Below, one piece after another: positions 45,433-52,899 of a DNA stretch of 53,287 nucleotides (position 1 is the stretch's first letter; each line of letters begins with the position of its first letter). Below the pieces are notes generated by a model that saw nothing but the letters and a program-made list of their open reading frames with translations, made no database searches and was not told where the DNA came from. The stretch comes from an uncultured Chitinophagales bacterium (GTDB taxonomy: Bacteria; Bacteroidota; Bacteroidia; Chitinophagales; Chitinophagaceae): the NCBI GenBank assembly GCA_946886475.1, contig CAMPIQ010000008.1:1-53287 (forward strand). Direction: 5' to 3'. The translations under genes and the position numbers were made by a program.

Positions 45433-45642
45433 CTACTGTACAGGAGGCCTTGCATCATCTTTTGTTGACCTGATAAGGCTGATGCCGGTAAAAAAGAAAA
45501 TAGCGCCCAGTCCTCCATAAATCACCAGCGTTTTAATCTGGGTTTCTGTTCCGCTTGCGTCCATAAACAAACTGGCAAAATAAATGAGGCCTGCTATACC
45601 AAGTATGGTCAGAATGATCCCAAAGGTTCTTTTTACATTCAT
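45433..45642 (-). CDS. small two-helix membrane protein
   Basis: This 69-residue protein has two hydrophobic helices (FGIILTILGIAGLIYFASLFM and LVIYGGLGAIFFFTGISLI). A short basic N-terminus and a polar tail flank them. No known family; similar short proteins are common in this phylum. It lies 61 nt downstream of the next unknown gene on the same strand. Confidence 0.65.
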   Translation of the reverse strand: MNVKRTFGIILTILGIAGLIYFASLFMDASGTETQIKTLVIYGGLGAIFFFTGISLIRSTKDDARPPVQ

Positions 45643-45703
45643 AATTCCGTTTTGCTTATGAATGCAAAAAAATTGCCAGCTGCTTAAATAAGGAAATAAA
45701 TGC

Positions 45704-46078
45704 TCAATGTTTGAAATATCCCCAGATATCTGAATTGAGTTTTAACCCTGCCTGCAGATTCTCTGAAACAGGCAGAACAATGGCAGTATTGTTATTGTTG
45801 ATGGTTGTTTTTGCAAAGACCGTTTTTAATGGGCCTGAAGTAAAGAACACCCTTTGTGCAGTAACGCTAAAGCGGTATTCTCCGATCTCATTACTTGTTG
45901 AAATTTTATACTGGTGTTCATCAAGTAATATGATATCACCCTTTTCCCATTTTACCTGGTTGGATTTTAAAATGGTTTCATACTTTCCAACCGGAAGTTC
46001 AGCCGCCTGTTTATCCTGCGACATGGTGGTACCTGCAAATAATAAAAAGAAGAAAAAGCTGAGTAAAATTTGTTTCAT
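45704..46078 (-). CDS. secreted protein of unknown function
   Basis: This 124-residue protein has a signal peptide (MKQILLSFFFFLLFAGTTMSQ). The mature ~105 residues are beta-rich (KYETILKSNQVKWEKGDIILLDEHQYKIS, YRFSVTAQRVFFTSGPLKTVFA). The ATG at 46078 is chosen because it begins the signal peptide. No recognised family or catalytic motif. Confidence 0.65.
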   Translation of the reverse strand: MKQILLSFFFFLLFAGTTMSQDKQAAELPVGKYETILKSNQVKWEKGDIILLDEHQYKISTSNEIGEYRFSVTAQRVFFTSGPLKTVFAKTTINNNNTAIVLPVSENLQAGLKLNSDIWGYFKH

Positions 46079-46173
46079 AGGGATCAGTTTATTCTCGCAA
46101 ACAAGGTACAAATAATCTACTTAAAACCAATCGTAAGGAAACGAATTGCTACCCGGAAAATTACGATACGGGT

Positions 46174-46989
46174 TTATTCAAATTTCCTGTAAAGTGTAAA
46201 TAGCACTTTCTTATCTGCCCCGGTTAAAATGTCATTTTTATCCTGCTGCAGGTATTTTCTTTTAAAGGCTTTGATCACTGCAATCGAATCTTTTACATCA
46301 TAGCCAATGATCCGCAAAGCCTGGATATGATCAAAAGAAGGGGGTAACTCAACACCGGTGGTATCTGACCACCAGAGTCCGAATCCATGATCAGCAAGCG
46401 TTTTCCATGGAAAATTCACATTGGGATCCACTTTTCGGGTAGGTGCCATATCGGAATGACCAATGAAGTTGGCCGTTGGAATGCCATATGTTTTTTTTAA
46501 ACCCGAAAGAAGTAACAATAATTTACTTATTTGTTCATCAGTAAAAACTTCTGTTCCATTATTATCTATTTCTATCCCAATAGAAGAAGAGTTGATATCG
46601 GTTGTGTTTCCCCATTTACCAATTCCTCCATGCCATGCACGCAGGTAATCGTTGAGCATGTGGTGAATGGTGCCATCCTTACAGATAACATAATGGGCAC
46701 TTACCTGGCTCCGCGGCGTTGTAAATGTTTTCAGTGTTTGTTCGCAACTGTTTTGTGCTGTGTGATGGATGATAACAAAGTTGGGCTTGCGCAGGTTAAA
46801 ATTGGTGGTTCCCACCCATGCGGCTGTTGAGAAACTGTCCTTTACTGGTGTTTCCCGGATGATTTTCGCCAACGCTCTTGCCTGCTTCTTATAAGCCTTA
46901 TTGGTTGATGCGTATGGTTTCGGCTGGCATTTGGTTAATAATGTTGCGGAGATTATTAAAATGGTTAAGACCGGCAGGTATTGTTTCAT
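46174..46989 (-). CDS. N-acetylmuramoyl-L-alanine amidase, AmpD-like lipoprotein
   Basis: This 271-residue amidase_2 domain protein has zinc ligands in FVIIHHTAQNS and GHSDMAPTRKVDPN. The substrate-groove residues QVSAHYVICKDGTIHHMLND and AWHGGIGKWG are typical. It cleaves the bond between MurNAc and L-Ala of peptidoglycan fragments. A signal peptide with Cys21 (LLTKC) suggests lipid anchoring, placing it outside the cytoplasm, unlike cytosolic AmpD. The ATG at 46989 starts the signal peptide. It is divergent from the DJ-1 gene. Confidence 0.88.
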   Translation of the reverse strand: MKQYLPVLTILIISATLLTKCQPKPYASTNKAYKKQARALAKIIRETPVKDSFSTAAWVGTTNFNLRKPNFVIIHHTAQNSCEQTLKTFTTPRSQVSAHYVICKDGTIHHMLNDYLRAWHGGIGKWGNTTDINSSSIGIEIDNNGTEVFTDEQISKLLLLLSGLKKTYGIPTANFIGHSDMAPTRKVDPNVNFPWKTLADHGFGLWWSDTTGVELPPSFDHIQALRIIGYDVKDSIAVIKAFKRKYLQQDKNDILTGADKKVLFTLYRKFE

Positions 46990-47076
46990 GATCATTTCCT
47001 TCAATTGAAAATACAACCAATTTTTATTTCAATGGTTTGGTTTTTGTTGCAGATCTATAATTAAATACCAAAGCAA

Positions 47077-47664
47077 ATGAAAAACCTGATTGAAGGAAAG
47101 AAGGTGGCAGTTTTAACCGAAAAGGGTTTTGAGGAAGTGGAACTTACACAACCGGTGGAAGCTTTAAAACAGGCTGGTGTAACCGTACATATTGTTTCTC
47201 CCCAACAGGTTATGGTACAGGCCTGGGATCATGACCACTGGAGCATTGAATTGCCTGTAGATAAAAATCTTAATGATGCCAATCCTGAAGATTATGATAT
47301 GCTGCTGCTTCCAGGTGGTGTTTTGAATCCGGATAAATTAAGAATGAATAAAAATGCTGTTTCCTTCGCACAACATTTTATTGAACAGGCCAAACCAATA
47401 GCAGCCATTTGTCATGGTCCGCAATTGCTCATTGAAACCGGAATGCTGGACGGAAGAACAATGACCTCTTATCCCGGGATCAGAACAGATCTTGAAAATG
47501 CCGGGGTATTGTGGCAGGACCTCGAAGTGGTGGTGGACAATGGCCTGGTAACCAGCAGGAGTCCGGATGACCTTGACGTTTTTATTACAAAAATGTTAGA
47601 GGAACTTGGAGAAGGGCGGCATGATACTACCGGGCAGTATACTCATCATGATAAGAAATTTTAA
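47077..47664 (+). CDS. DJ-1/PfpI family protein
   Basis: This 195-residue protein has the nucleophile-elbow Cys in AAICHGPQLLIE and the family motifs LLLPGGVLNPDKLR and TSRSPDDLDVFITKMLEEL. It is the YhbO/PfpI type, linked to stress protection and protein or nucleotide deglycation; older work called such proteins proteases. Length is normal. It is divergent from the amidase gene and ends at a strong terminator. Confidence 0.9.
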   Translation: MKNLIEGKKVAVLTEKGFEEVELTQPVEALKQAGVTVHIVSPQQVMVQAWDHDHWSIELPVDKNLNDANPEDYDMLLLPGGVLNPDKLRMNKNAVSFAQHFIEQAKPIAAICHGPQLLIETGMLDGRTMTSYPGIRTDLENAGVLWQDLEVVVDNGLVTSRSPDDLDVFITKMLEELGEGRHDTTGQYTHHDKKF

Positions 47665-47691
47665 AAAGATCCCGCAGCTGCGGGACCTTTT
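47664..47691. terminator. strong intrinsic terminator between convergent genes
   Basis: AAAAG, one mismatch, TCCCGC, loop AGCT, GCGGGA, then CTTTTG. The GC core CCCGC/GCGGG is perfect, with A- and T-runs on the two sides. It starts at the DJ-1 stop and can end transcription from both sides. Confidence 0.85.
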
Positions 47692-47716
47692 GTTACAACT
47701 AAGCCACCAACGAAAG

Positions 47717-48304
47717 TCATTCAAACAGGAGAGGTGATGCAGGTAAGGAAAATGTATTGATGGTTTCCCCTGTTCCGGAACTATTTTTTTTAATCAGTAC
47801 CAGTTTTTCAACACTAAAGGTTTCATAAAAAGATTTGGCGGAAAATATACTGACGGCTTCTTCGTATACATGATCAGGCAGGCCGGAGGCTATAATCAGA
47901 TGCGGCCTTACTGTAAACTGAATGGGTGGACATTCATTAGCAATGATAAATGAATTAAGCATGGATAAGGAGTTGATCAGTTTTTTCACGGGTTCTGCAT
48001 CCTGTATCCTTAAGTAAATGGTATGGGGTGGAAAACTGCTGTAATTATTCAGTGACATGGAAAAACGAGGATGCAGATTGCAGATATTTTGAATCCACCT
48101 GAAAAGAGTTGCTTCCATTTCCTCCTTGATCATGAAATCTGCAATACAGATTTGAGGATGTAATGCTGATGGAAAGAATGCATCAACATCCCGGTGCGCA
48201 TTTTTTATATTCTCGTGGGCCTCAGGTCCGGGAATGATCAATAAAGAATATTCGCCAAGATCATTTCTTCTTCCTGCATGCTTTATCGTGCCTGCCAATT
48301 GCAT
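47717..48304 (-). CDS. degenerate 2H phosphoesterase (2'-5' RNA ligase-like) protein
   Basis: This 195-residue protein resembles the LigT/2'-5' RNA ligase-like 2H family of Bacteroidota, with the motifs NYSSFPPHTIYLRIQD and PPIQFTVRPHLIIASGLPDHVYEEA. In active 2H proteins both HxT motifs carry His. Here the first reads PQICI where PHITL is expected, so the His is replaced by Gln. The second keeps His135 but has Ile for Thr (PHLII). Activity is doubtful. It is divergent from a UmuD-like gene across 66 bp with operator-like palindromes. Function unknown, perhaps RNA binding. Confidence 0.7.
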   Translation of the reverse strand: MQLAGTIKHAGRRNDLGEYSLLIIPGPEAHENIKNAHRDVDAFFPSALHPQICIADFMIKEEMEATLFRWIQNICNLHPRFSMSLNNYSSFPPHTIYLRIQDAEPVKKLINSLSMLNSFIIANECPPIQFTVRPHLIIASGLPDHVYEEAVSIFSAKSFYETFSVEKLVLIKKNSSGTGETINTFSLPASPLLFE

Positions 48305-48329
48305 TGTTTGTTATTTTGCCGGTAAAATA

Positions 48330-48362
48330 TTTAGCATAAATTTACTAAACAATTTAGCTAAA
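48330..48362. promoter_or_regulatory. three TTTA-n-TAAA palindromes in a divergent promoter
   Basis: TTTAGCATAAA (48330-48340), TTTACTAAA (48341-48349) and TTTAGCTAAA (48353-48362) lie side by side. Their centres are about 10-12 bp apart, close to one helical turn. The third is a perfect palindrome and the second is perfect around a central base. They fill the region between the 2H-like and UmuD-like genes and look like sites for a dimeric repressor. Confidence 0.6.
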
Positions 48363-48370
48363 ACAAATAA

Positions 48371-48769
48371 ATGGATAATAATATTTTGGAGAAATCCGGA
48401 CAGAAGGAACAGGTTAAAGCTCCTTTTTTTAAAGTAATGGAAGGGCATGCCGAAAATGGGATATTTCTGAAGGAACAATTGATAAAGAACAAGCCGGATA
48501 CATTTTTTATGAGGGTGAACAGTAATGCCATGGCAGGTGCCGGCATTCAACAGGGCGATGTAGTGATTGTAGACAGGTTGGCCGAGCCGGTAAATGGTAA
48601 GATCATTATTGCCATGTTGGATGGGGAAATGCTGATCAGGCAATTAGAGATCCATCATTATAAAAAGCGTTTGCTCCCGGCCACAGACCAGTTGGCGCCA
48701 ATTGACATTTCCGAATCGTCAGTTTTTACGGTATGGGGAGTGGTTACCTATGTGGTTCACAGTTTATGA
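48371..48769 (+). CDS. UmuD/LexA-type (S24 fold) protein without catalytic residues
   Basis: This 132-residue protein has the UmuD core: LKEQLIKNKPDTFFMRVNSNAMAGAGIQQGDVVIVD, then GKIIIAMLDGEMLIRQL, and VWGVVTYVVHSL at the end. In UmuD the nucleophile Ser lies in SGDSM and the base Lys in FTVKKL. Here they are Ala53 (NSNAM) and Arg90 (LIRQL). The N-terminal segment carrying the cleavage site is also shortened, with no CG or AG site and no FPSPA motif. The protein should be unable to cut itself and may act as a permanently processed UmuD'-like partner or regulator. No umuC is next to it. Confidence 0.8.
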   Translation: MDNNILEKSGQKEQVKAPFFKVMEGHAENGIFLKEQLIKNKPDTFFMRVNSNAMAGAGIQQGDVVIVDRLAEPVNGKIIIAMLDGEMLIRQLEIHHYKKRLLPATDQLAPIDISESSVFTVWGVVTYVVHSL

Positions 48770-48836
48770 AAGCGCTGTAAATGGGAGATCTTGCACCTCA
48801 GCCTGGCTTGTCATTTGTAATTATTTATGAAAAACT

Positions 48837-49571
48837 ATGCCCGAGGGCCCGTCATTGATAATAGCAAAAGAGGCCATGCTGGTGTTCAGAGGTAAAAAGA
48901 TCAGATCGGTAACCGGCAATTCGAAAATCGATCAGCAACGCCTGTTGAAAAAGAAATTAATTGATATAAGAACATGGGGCAAGCATCTCTTATTATGTTT
49001 TGATGATTTTGCCATTCGTATACATTTCCTGATGTTTGGCACATACAGGATCAATGAAAGGAAAGAAACGGTTCCCAGGTTAAGTCTTCAGTTTTCCAAT
49101 GGAGAATTGAATTTTTATACCTGTGCTGTAAAATATATTGAAGGTTCGCCGGATGATCATTACGACTGGGCTGCTGATGTTCTTAGTGATGAATGGGATC
49201 CGAAAGCGGCCCGGAAGAAGATCAGGGCCGATCCTTCTGCTCTGGTAACGGATGTTTTGCTTGACCAGCATATTTTTTCCGGTGTTGGCAATATCATCAA
49301 GAACGAAGTATTGTACCGCATTAAACTTCATCCTGCCAATACAATTGGCGCCTTACCATCCAGGAAACTTTCTGAACTGATTCAACAGGCAAGGCAATAC
49401 AGTTTTGATTTTCTTGAATGGAAAAAACAATTTGTTTTAAAAAAGCACTGGCTCGTTCACACCAAAAAAACCTGTATCAGGGATGGAAATAAAATCATTA
49501 AGGAATATTTGGGCGTTACCCGGCGAAGAACATTTTATTGCCCTGCATGCCAGAAAAAGTATAATGATTGA
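48837..49571 (+). CDS. DNA glycosylase/AP lyase, endonuclease VIII (Nei)-like
   Basis: This 244-residue base-excision repair enzyme of the Fpg/Nei family begins MPEGP with the catalytic Pro and Glu after the Met. Lys49 (WGKHLL) and the helix-two-turn-helix (FSGVGNIIKNEVLYRIKLHP) are present. The C-terminal zinc finger is altered: the first half has one Cys (CIRD, 213-216, Asp in place of the second Cys) and the second half is CPAC (235-238). The start is fixed because the N-terminal Pro must follow the initiator Met. Substrate preference (oxidised pyrimidines) is inferred. Confidence 0.9.
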   Translation: MPEGPSLIIAKEAMLVFRGKKIRSVTGNSKIDQQRLLKKKLIDIRTWGKHLLLCFDDFAIRIHFLMFGTYRINERKETVPRLSLQFSNGELNFYTCAVKYIEGSPDDHYDWAADVLSDEWDPKAARKKIRADPSALVTDVLLDQHIFSGVGNIIKNEVLYRIKLHPANTIGALPSRKLSELIQQARQYSFDFLEWKKQFVLKKHWLVHTKKTCIRDGNKIIKEYLGVTRRRTFYCPACQKKYND

Positions 49572-49654
49572 CTACCCGCTAAAAAAATGCCTGCTCAGGA
49601 CAGTATTTCATCTTTGAACCTGGTATTCTTATTTCCATTCCTTGTATTTATTTA

Positions 49655-50308
49655 CTAAGCCTTTTGAGCCTTCAGCTCAATCAATTTCTTTTTCTCATTC
49701 TCAATCAATCTTAATTTTTCTTCCTGGTCTTTTTGATTCTCTTTAATATCTTTTTCAAGCTGGGCTTTTTTCTTTACCAGGTCATTTTCATTGTTTTTCA
49801 GCCGCTCAAATTTTTTCTCCTCTTCTTTAACCAGCGCTTCCTGTTCCTTTATGTCCAGATCAAGTTTATATTCCGCAGCTTTATCAACAAAGGCATTCAT
49901 AAACCTTTTGGCAGCATTGTATATTTTATCATCGTCATTGGAAATGAAATATCCTTCTCCTTTTCCTACCAGCATATAAATGGTAGATTCCTCTTTTCTT
50001 TTTCTTTCATCTACCTTAAAATACAGATCAACACTATGTTCAAGACCCTGGAGTTGTACTTCTTTGAAGATATAAAAGCCATTCAGCTTATTCTGTTTCC
50101 AGAAAAATTTTCCTTTTGTTTCTGCATCGTACCCGGTCTCCTTTAGATTGGTTATAATAAATCCTTCGCAAACGTCTTCCAGATAAGGAAGGTTGATCAT
50201 AAGTGCAGGCCGGTTTTTTTTATCGTAAGAAACTGAAGTAAATGAGGCCTGCGCCAGGGATATCATCCCAGTAAAACACAGGAGAGCAAGAGCAGTTAGT
50301 TTTTTCAT
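49655..50308 (-). CDS. secreted protein with C-terminal coiled coil
   Basis: This 217-residue protein has a signal peptide (MKKLTALALLCFTGMISLAQ). A ~110-residue globular part follows (FTSVSYDKKNRPALMINLPYLEDVCEGFIIT..., LYFKVDERKRKEESTIYMLVGKGEGYF). The last ~70 residues are a strongly charged coiled coil rich in Lys, Glu, Leu and Asn. I do not recognise the family. The ATG at 50308 begins the signal peptide; an upstream in-frame extension of 66 codons is not believed. Confidence 0.65.
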   Translation of the reverse strand: MKKLTALALLCFTGMISLAQASFTSVSYDKKNRPALMINLPYLEDVCEGFIITNLKETGYDAETKGKFFWKQNKLNGFYIFKEVQLQGLEHSVDLYFKVDERKRKEESTIYMLVGKGEGYFISNDDDKIYNAAKRFMNAFVDKAAEYKLDLDIKEQEALVKEEEKKFERLKNNENDLVKKKAQLEKDIKENQKDQEEKLRLIENEKKKLIELKAQKA

Positions 50309-50610
50309 AATACTGGCTGTTTTGGATCTGTAAATAAACAAACATTTTACTGAAGTTCTCTTATCAGTTTTTCTGGTACATAACTTCACCTGAGTAAATT
50401 CCATTAAATAATGAAGTGGCGTAGTCAACTTCCCTTCACAACGGTCAGGTTCCTCAATGGTTATACGAAAGTATGGATACACCCGGTTTTGCCATACCGG
50501 ATCCATAAAACTGAAGCATTAAAGAAACTTCATCAAATGGTAGTAAAAGAGGTAAAGCTATTTTGGGAGATACCCGTCCTCTAAAGATGAAACGATGTAT
50601 ACAGTTCAGG
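50309..50610. other. 302-bp intergenic region
   Basis: No clear gene or RNA is seen. A 57-codon plus-strand frame (50411-50584) is open, without a promoter box or known family. No strong palindrome or terminator was noticed. Confidence 0.35.
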
Positions 50611-51099
50611 TTATTTTAATTCTTCGAACTCACCCGTTTCTTTATTCTTACGCACATTACGGGCGTTAAAATAACGGCCATTCATTACAACATAAACTCC
50701 ATTAGGAAGCGTTTGCACAAAAGCCAGGGCGCTACCCAGGTTAAATAATCCATCTGAAGATCCGAATTTATAGGGTATCATGGCTCCGGTAATCACCACT
50801 ACCTTATCTTTTATTTTTTCTGATAATAACCTGGCGGTTTCGGACATGGTATCAGTGCCATGAGTGATGATGATCTTGTCTTCAGGGCTTTTCATGCAAT
50901 GTTCAGCAATGAGTTCCCTGTCATCGCCGGTCATTTCCAGACTGTCAACCATCATGAGTGTTCTGAGTTCTACGGGTACAAGGTTCCGGCCCAGCTCCAG
51001 CATTTCCGGAAGATGTGAATCTTTAAAATATAACTGTCCGGTGAGTTCATTATATTCTTTATCGAATGTGCCACCAGTAATAAAAATGCGGATACTCAT
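50611..51099 (-). CDS. single-domain asparaginase-like protein
   Basis: This 162-residue protein matches only the N-terminal domain of L-asparaginases. It has ITGGTFDKEYNE with the nucleophile Thr11 and ITHGTDTMSETARLL with Thr82-Asp83, followed by TGAMIPYKF. Full enzymes have about 330 residues and a second domain that completes the tetramer. Here the protein ends at EFEELK with a normal stop, and no second half follows, so it is a natural short form. It may act on asparagine or another amide, or be a binding protein. Confidence 0.8.
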   Translation of the reverse strand: MSIRIFITGGTFDKEYNELTGQLYFKDSHLPEMLELGRNLVPVELRTLMMVDSLEMTGDDRELIAEHCMKSPEDKIIITHGTDTMSETARLLSEKIKDKVVVITGAMIPYKFGSSDGLFNLGSALAFVQTLPNGVYVVMNGRYFNARNVRKNKETGEFEELK

Positions 51100-51213
51100 T
51101 TGTGAAAGATTGCCCTAAAATTAGGAGAAGTGTACTGAGTTGCTTTTGATTTTTTATTTCAACTCACAACCCATCAAAGAATGCGTGGTTGTGCCCGGAT
51201 GATCATTACAAAA

Positions 51214-51447
51214 TTATCTGGCATCCTGTTCCATTTTTATTCCGACAATATAACCAATGATAAATCCTGCAATGGTTCCAATAATGAGCGGGATATAGTT
51301 TCCGGAACTTGCAAAGAAACTGATAAGTAATCCAAATACGCTGAACAGGATACCCCACACTATTCTTCCTTTTGTACGCTGTTTTGAAGGGATGGCTGAT
51401 GGTTTTCTGTATTCATGGTGGCCGGGACGTTTTCTACTTTGTGGCAT
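51214..51447 (-). CDS. small two-helix membrane protein
   Basis: This 77-residue protein begins with a basic, Pro-rich stretch (MPQSRKRPGHHEYRKPSAIPSKQRTKG). It is followed by two helices (IVWGILFSVFGLLISFFASS and IPLIIGTIAGFIIGYIVGI) and a short charged end. No recognised family. It lies 114 nt upstream of the asparaginase-like gene on the same strand. Confidence 0.6.
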   Translation of the reverse strand: MPQSRKRPGHHEYRKPSAIPSKQRTKGRIVWGILFSVFGLLISFFASSGNYIPLIIGTIAGFIIGYIVGIKMEQDAR

Positions 51448-51622
51448 GTTATGGTTTTTATCCTAAGGTATTTAAAAAATCAGTTGGCTCTATACAATAT
51501 TCATTTTGCTGTGATTTAACTGCTGGTAGTATTATCTGAAATTTAAACTGTGATGGCTTGTTATTTAATCCGTGTCAGCAATGTCAATTGTCTTTTTGTC
51601 GGTTCAAAATAGTTTTCTTGGT

Positions 51623-51630
51623 TAAATTTG
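51623..51630 (+). promoter_or_regulatory. -7 promoter box TAAATTTG
   Basis: This is an exact TAnnTTTG match with only 3 nt before the ATG at 51634, so transcription probably starts at the start codon. The TTG that would begin the longer frame is part of the box, which supports the shorter start. Confidence 0.5.
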
Positions 51631-51633
51631 AAT

Positions 51634-52068
51634 ATGCATGACATACCCATAACCAATGAAGAGGAAGCAGCCGTTGCTATTTTATTTTCCAGTGTAATGG
51701 CAAATGGAAGAACCCTAAGCCAGTCGCAGATTGAACAATTATCAAGGATGCTGGTACTATCATCAAAATTTAAATCTCCTTCATTAAATGACCTTACCGT
51801 AAAAGCTTTGTCTGTTCAGGCCACGCATAATAGTAAGATCATTATTGAACATTGCGCCCCCCTAATTCAGCCTGATTTTACAGAAACACTATTTGCCATG
51901 TGTTGTGAATTGATGACGGCAGATGGAAAAGTAGACGAAAATGAAACTGAACTACTCGCTATGACCGCGCTTTACCTTGGAATGTCTGTTGAAAATATGA
52001 AAATGATCCTGGCAACTTATCTTATAAGAAACCGGTGGAATGTTCAGATCATTGAAAGTCAGGAATAA
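51634..52068 (+). CDS. TerB-like protein
   Basis: This 144-residue helical protein contains MCCELMTADGKVDENETELLAMTALYLGMSVENM near the C-terminus. This is the DGxVDxxE pattern of the TerB/tellurite-resistance-like fold that often binds metal or mediates contacts near membranes. An earlier segment (AILFSSVMANGRTLSQSQIEQLSRML) is a second, degenerate copy of the same unit. Function in this organism is unknown; no other ter genes are near. Confidence 0.7.
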   Translation: MHDIPITNEEEAAVAILFSSVMANGRTLSQSQIEQLSRMLVLSSKFKSPSLNDLTVKALSVQATHNSKIIIEHCAPLIQPDFTETLFAMCCELMTADGKVDENETELLAMTALYLGMSVENMKMILATYLIRNRWNVQIIESQE

Positions 52069-52213
52069 ACACCAGGCGGTAAAAAATAAGTTATATGTGA
52101 ATGATATATGTTTGGAAATTTTAAAAACAGAAGGGTAAAGGCTATTGCTTTTTACATTTCTACCTGGTATTTTTACGCGATAAGACCGTAAATTTACTAA
52201 GTAACCAAAACAT

Positions 52214-52459
52214 ATGCTCAGAGAGATCCTGACCCTCACCGTCAACAAGGTTCCAACCCAGTATTATATAAAATTCGGAAAGGACCGTCAACGATTTACT
52301 TTTCAACCTACATTAAAAAACAAAGAAGCTCCCGTATTTGTGATCATCATAAAAGAACAGGAATTGAAAATAGCGGGAGATATAGATGAAATCATGGCAG
52401 AGCAGGCAAAAGAAAAAGTAAGAGAAATTATTTCCAATTCAATCTTTGATAATTTCTAA
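52214..52459 (+). CDS. small protein of unknown function
   Basis: This 81-residue protein mixes strand-like segments (EILTLTVNKVPTQYYIKFGKDRQRFTFQP, VFVIIIKEQELKIAG) with a C-terminal charged helix (DEIMAEQAKEKVREIISNSIFDNF). No known family, no signal peptide. Its stop overlaps the end of the pseudo-receiver gene by 4 nt in convergent orientation. The upstream TAAATTTACTAA also occurs at the palindromes near 48340. Confidence 0.55.
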   Translation: MLREILTLTVNKVPTQYYIKFGKDRQRFTFQPTLKNKEAPVFVIIIKEQELKIAGDIDEIMAEQAKEKVREIISNSIFDNF

Positions 52460-52785
52460 TCAAGTATTTCTTTAATTGTGCTTAATAGCTCATCAATGGA
52501 AACGTCATTTTTGAGCCAGACTGCTTTTTCTGAATCTTTATCAGTTCCGTATTGGTTCACATCATATAAAACAATTACCGGTGTTTTCATTACATCCTTT
52601 ACTGCCTGGTATTCTTCCTGACCAAGAATGGTTAATGATGGTTTCAACCTTTTTGTTCTGTCAACAACCTCTTCTATAAGATTGGTAGCTTCTACCTTAT
52701 AATTCCTGTGTAATAATGCAAGATAGATTCTTGAAAGTGTATTCAAATCCCTGTCTGCAATTAAGATCCTTGTCCGTTGTGCCAT
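52456..52785 (-). CDS. receiver-like domain without the phospho-acceptor Asp
   Basis: This 109-residue single-domain protein has the response-regulator receiver layout. The acidic pair is at ILIADRD (Asp11, Asp13), with helix 1 and strand 2 (LALLHRNYKVEATN). The position where PDLVLLD would hold the phosphorylated Asp reads PSLTILG (50-56), with no Asp. The end has AVWLKNDVSIDELLSTIKEI, equivalent to the conserved Lys region. It cannot be phosphorylated in the standard way and may act by protein binding. The ATG at 52785 gives the domain start. Confidence 0.7.
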   Translation of the reverse strand: MAQRTRILIADRDLNTLSRIYLALLHRNYKVEATNLIEEVVDRTKRLKPSLTILGQEEYQAVKDVMKTPVIVLYDVNQYGTDKDSEKAVWLKNDVSIDELLSTIKEILD

Positions 52786-52820
52786 TGAGTTTTGGTTGCT
52801 TTGTCCTAAGTAGTAAGGGG

Positions 52821-52851
52821 CAAATGTAGGGCTCAAGGCGATGCATACCAA
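52821..52851 (-). promoter_or_regulatory. -33/-7 promoter of the pseudo-receiver gene
   Basis: On the minus strand TTG (52851-52849), 20 nt, then TACATTTG (52828-52821). This matches the Bacteroidota promoter form. The -7 box lies 35 nt upstream of the start at 52785. Confidence 0.5.
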
Positions 52852-52899
52852 TCGTATATGTACCTGCTGTTTTTACGTGCAGCAAAGAATTTCCTGAAA

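Noticed and set aside
50411..50584. 57-codon plus-strand frame in the gap before the asparaginase-like gene
   Set aside because: No promoter box or family; probably chance, though not disproved.
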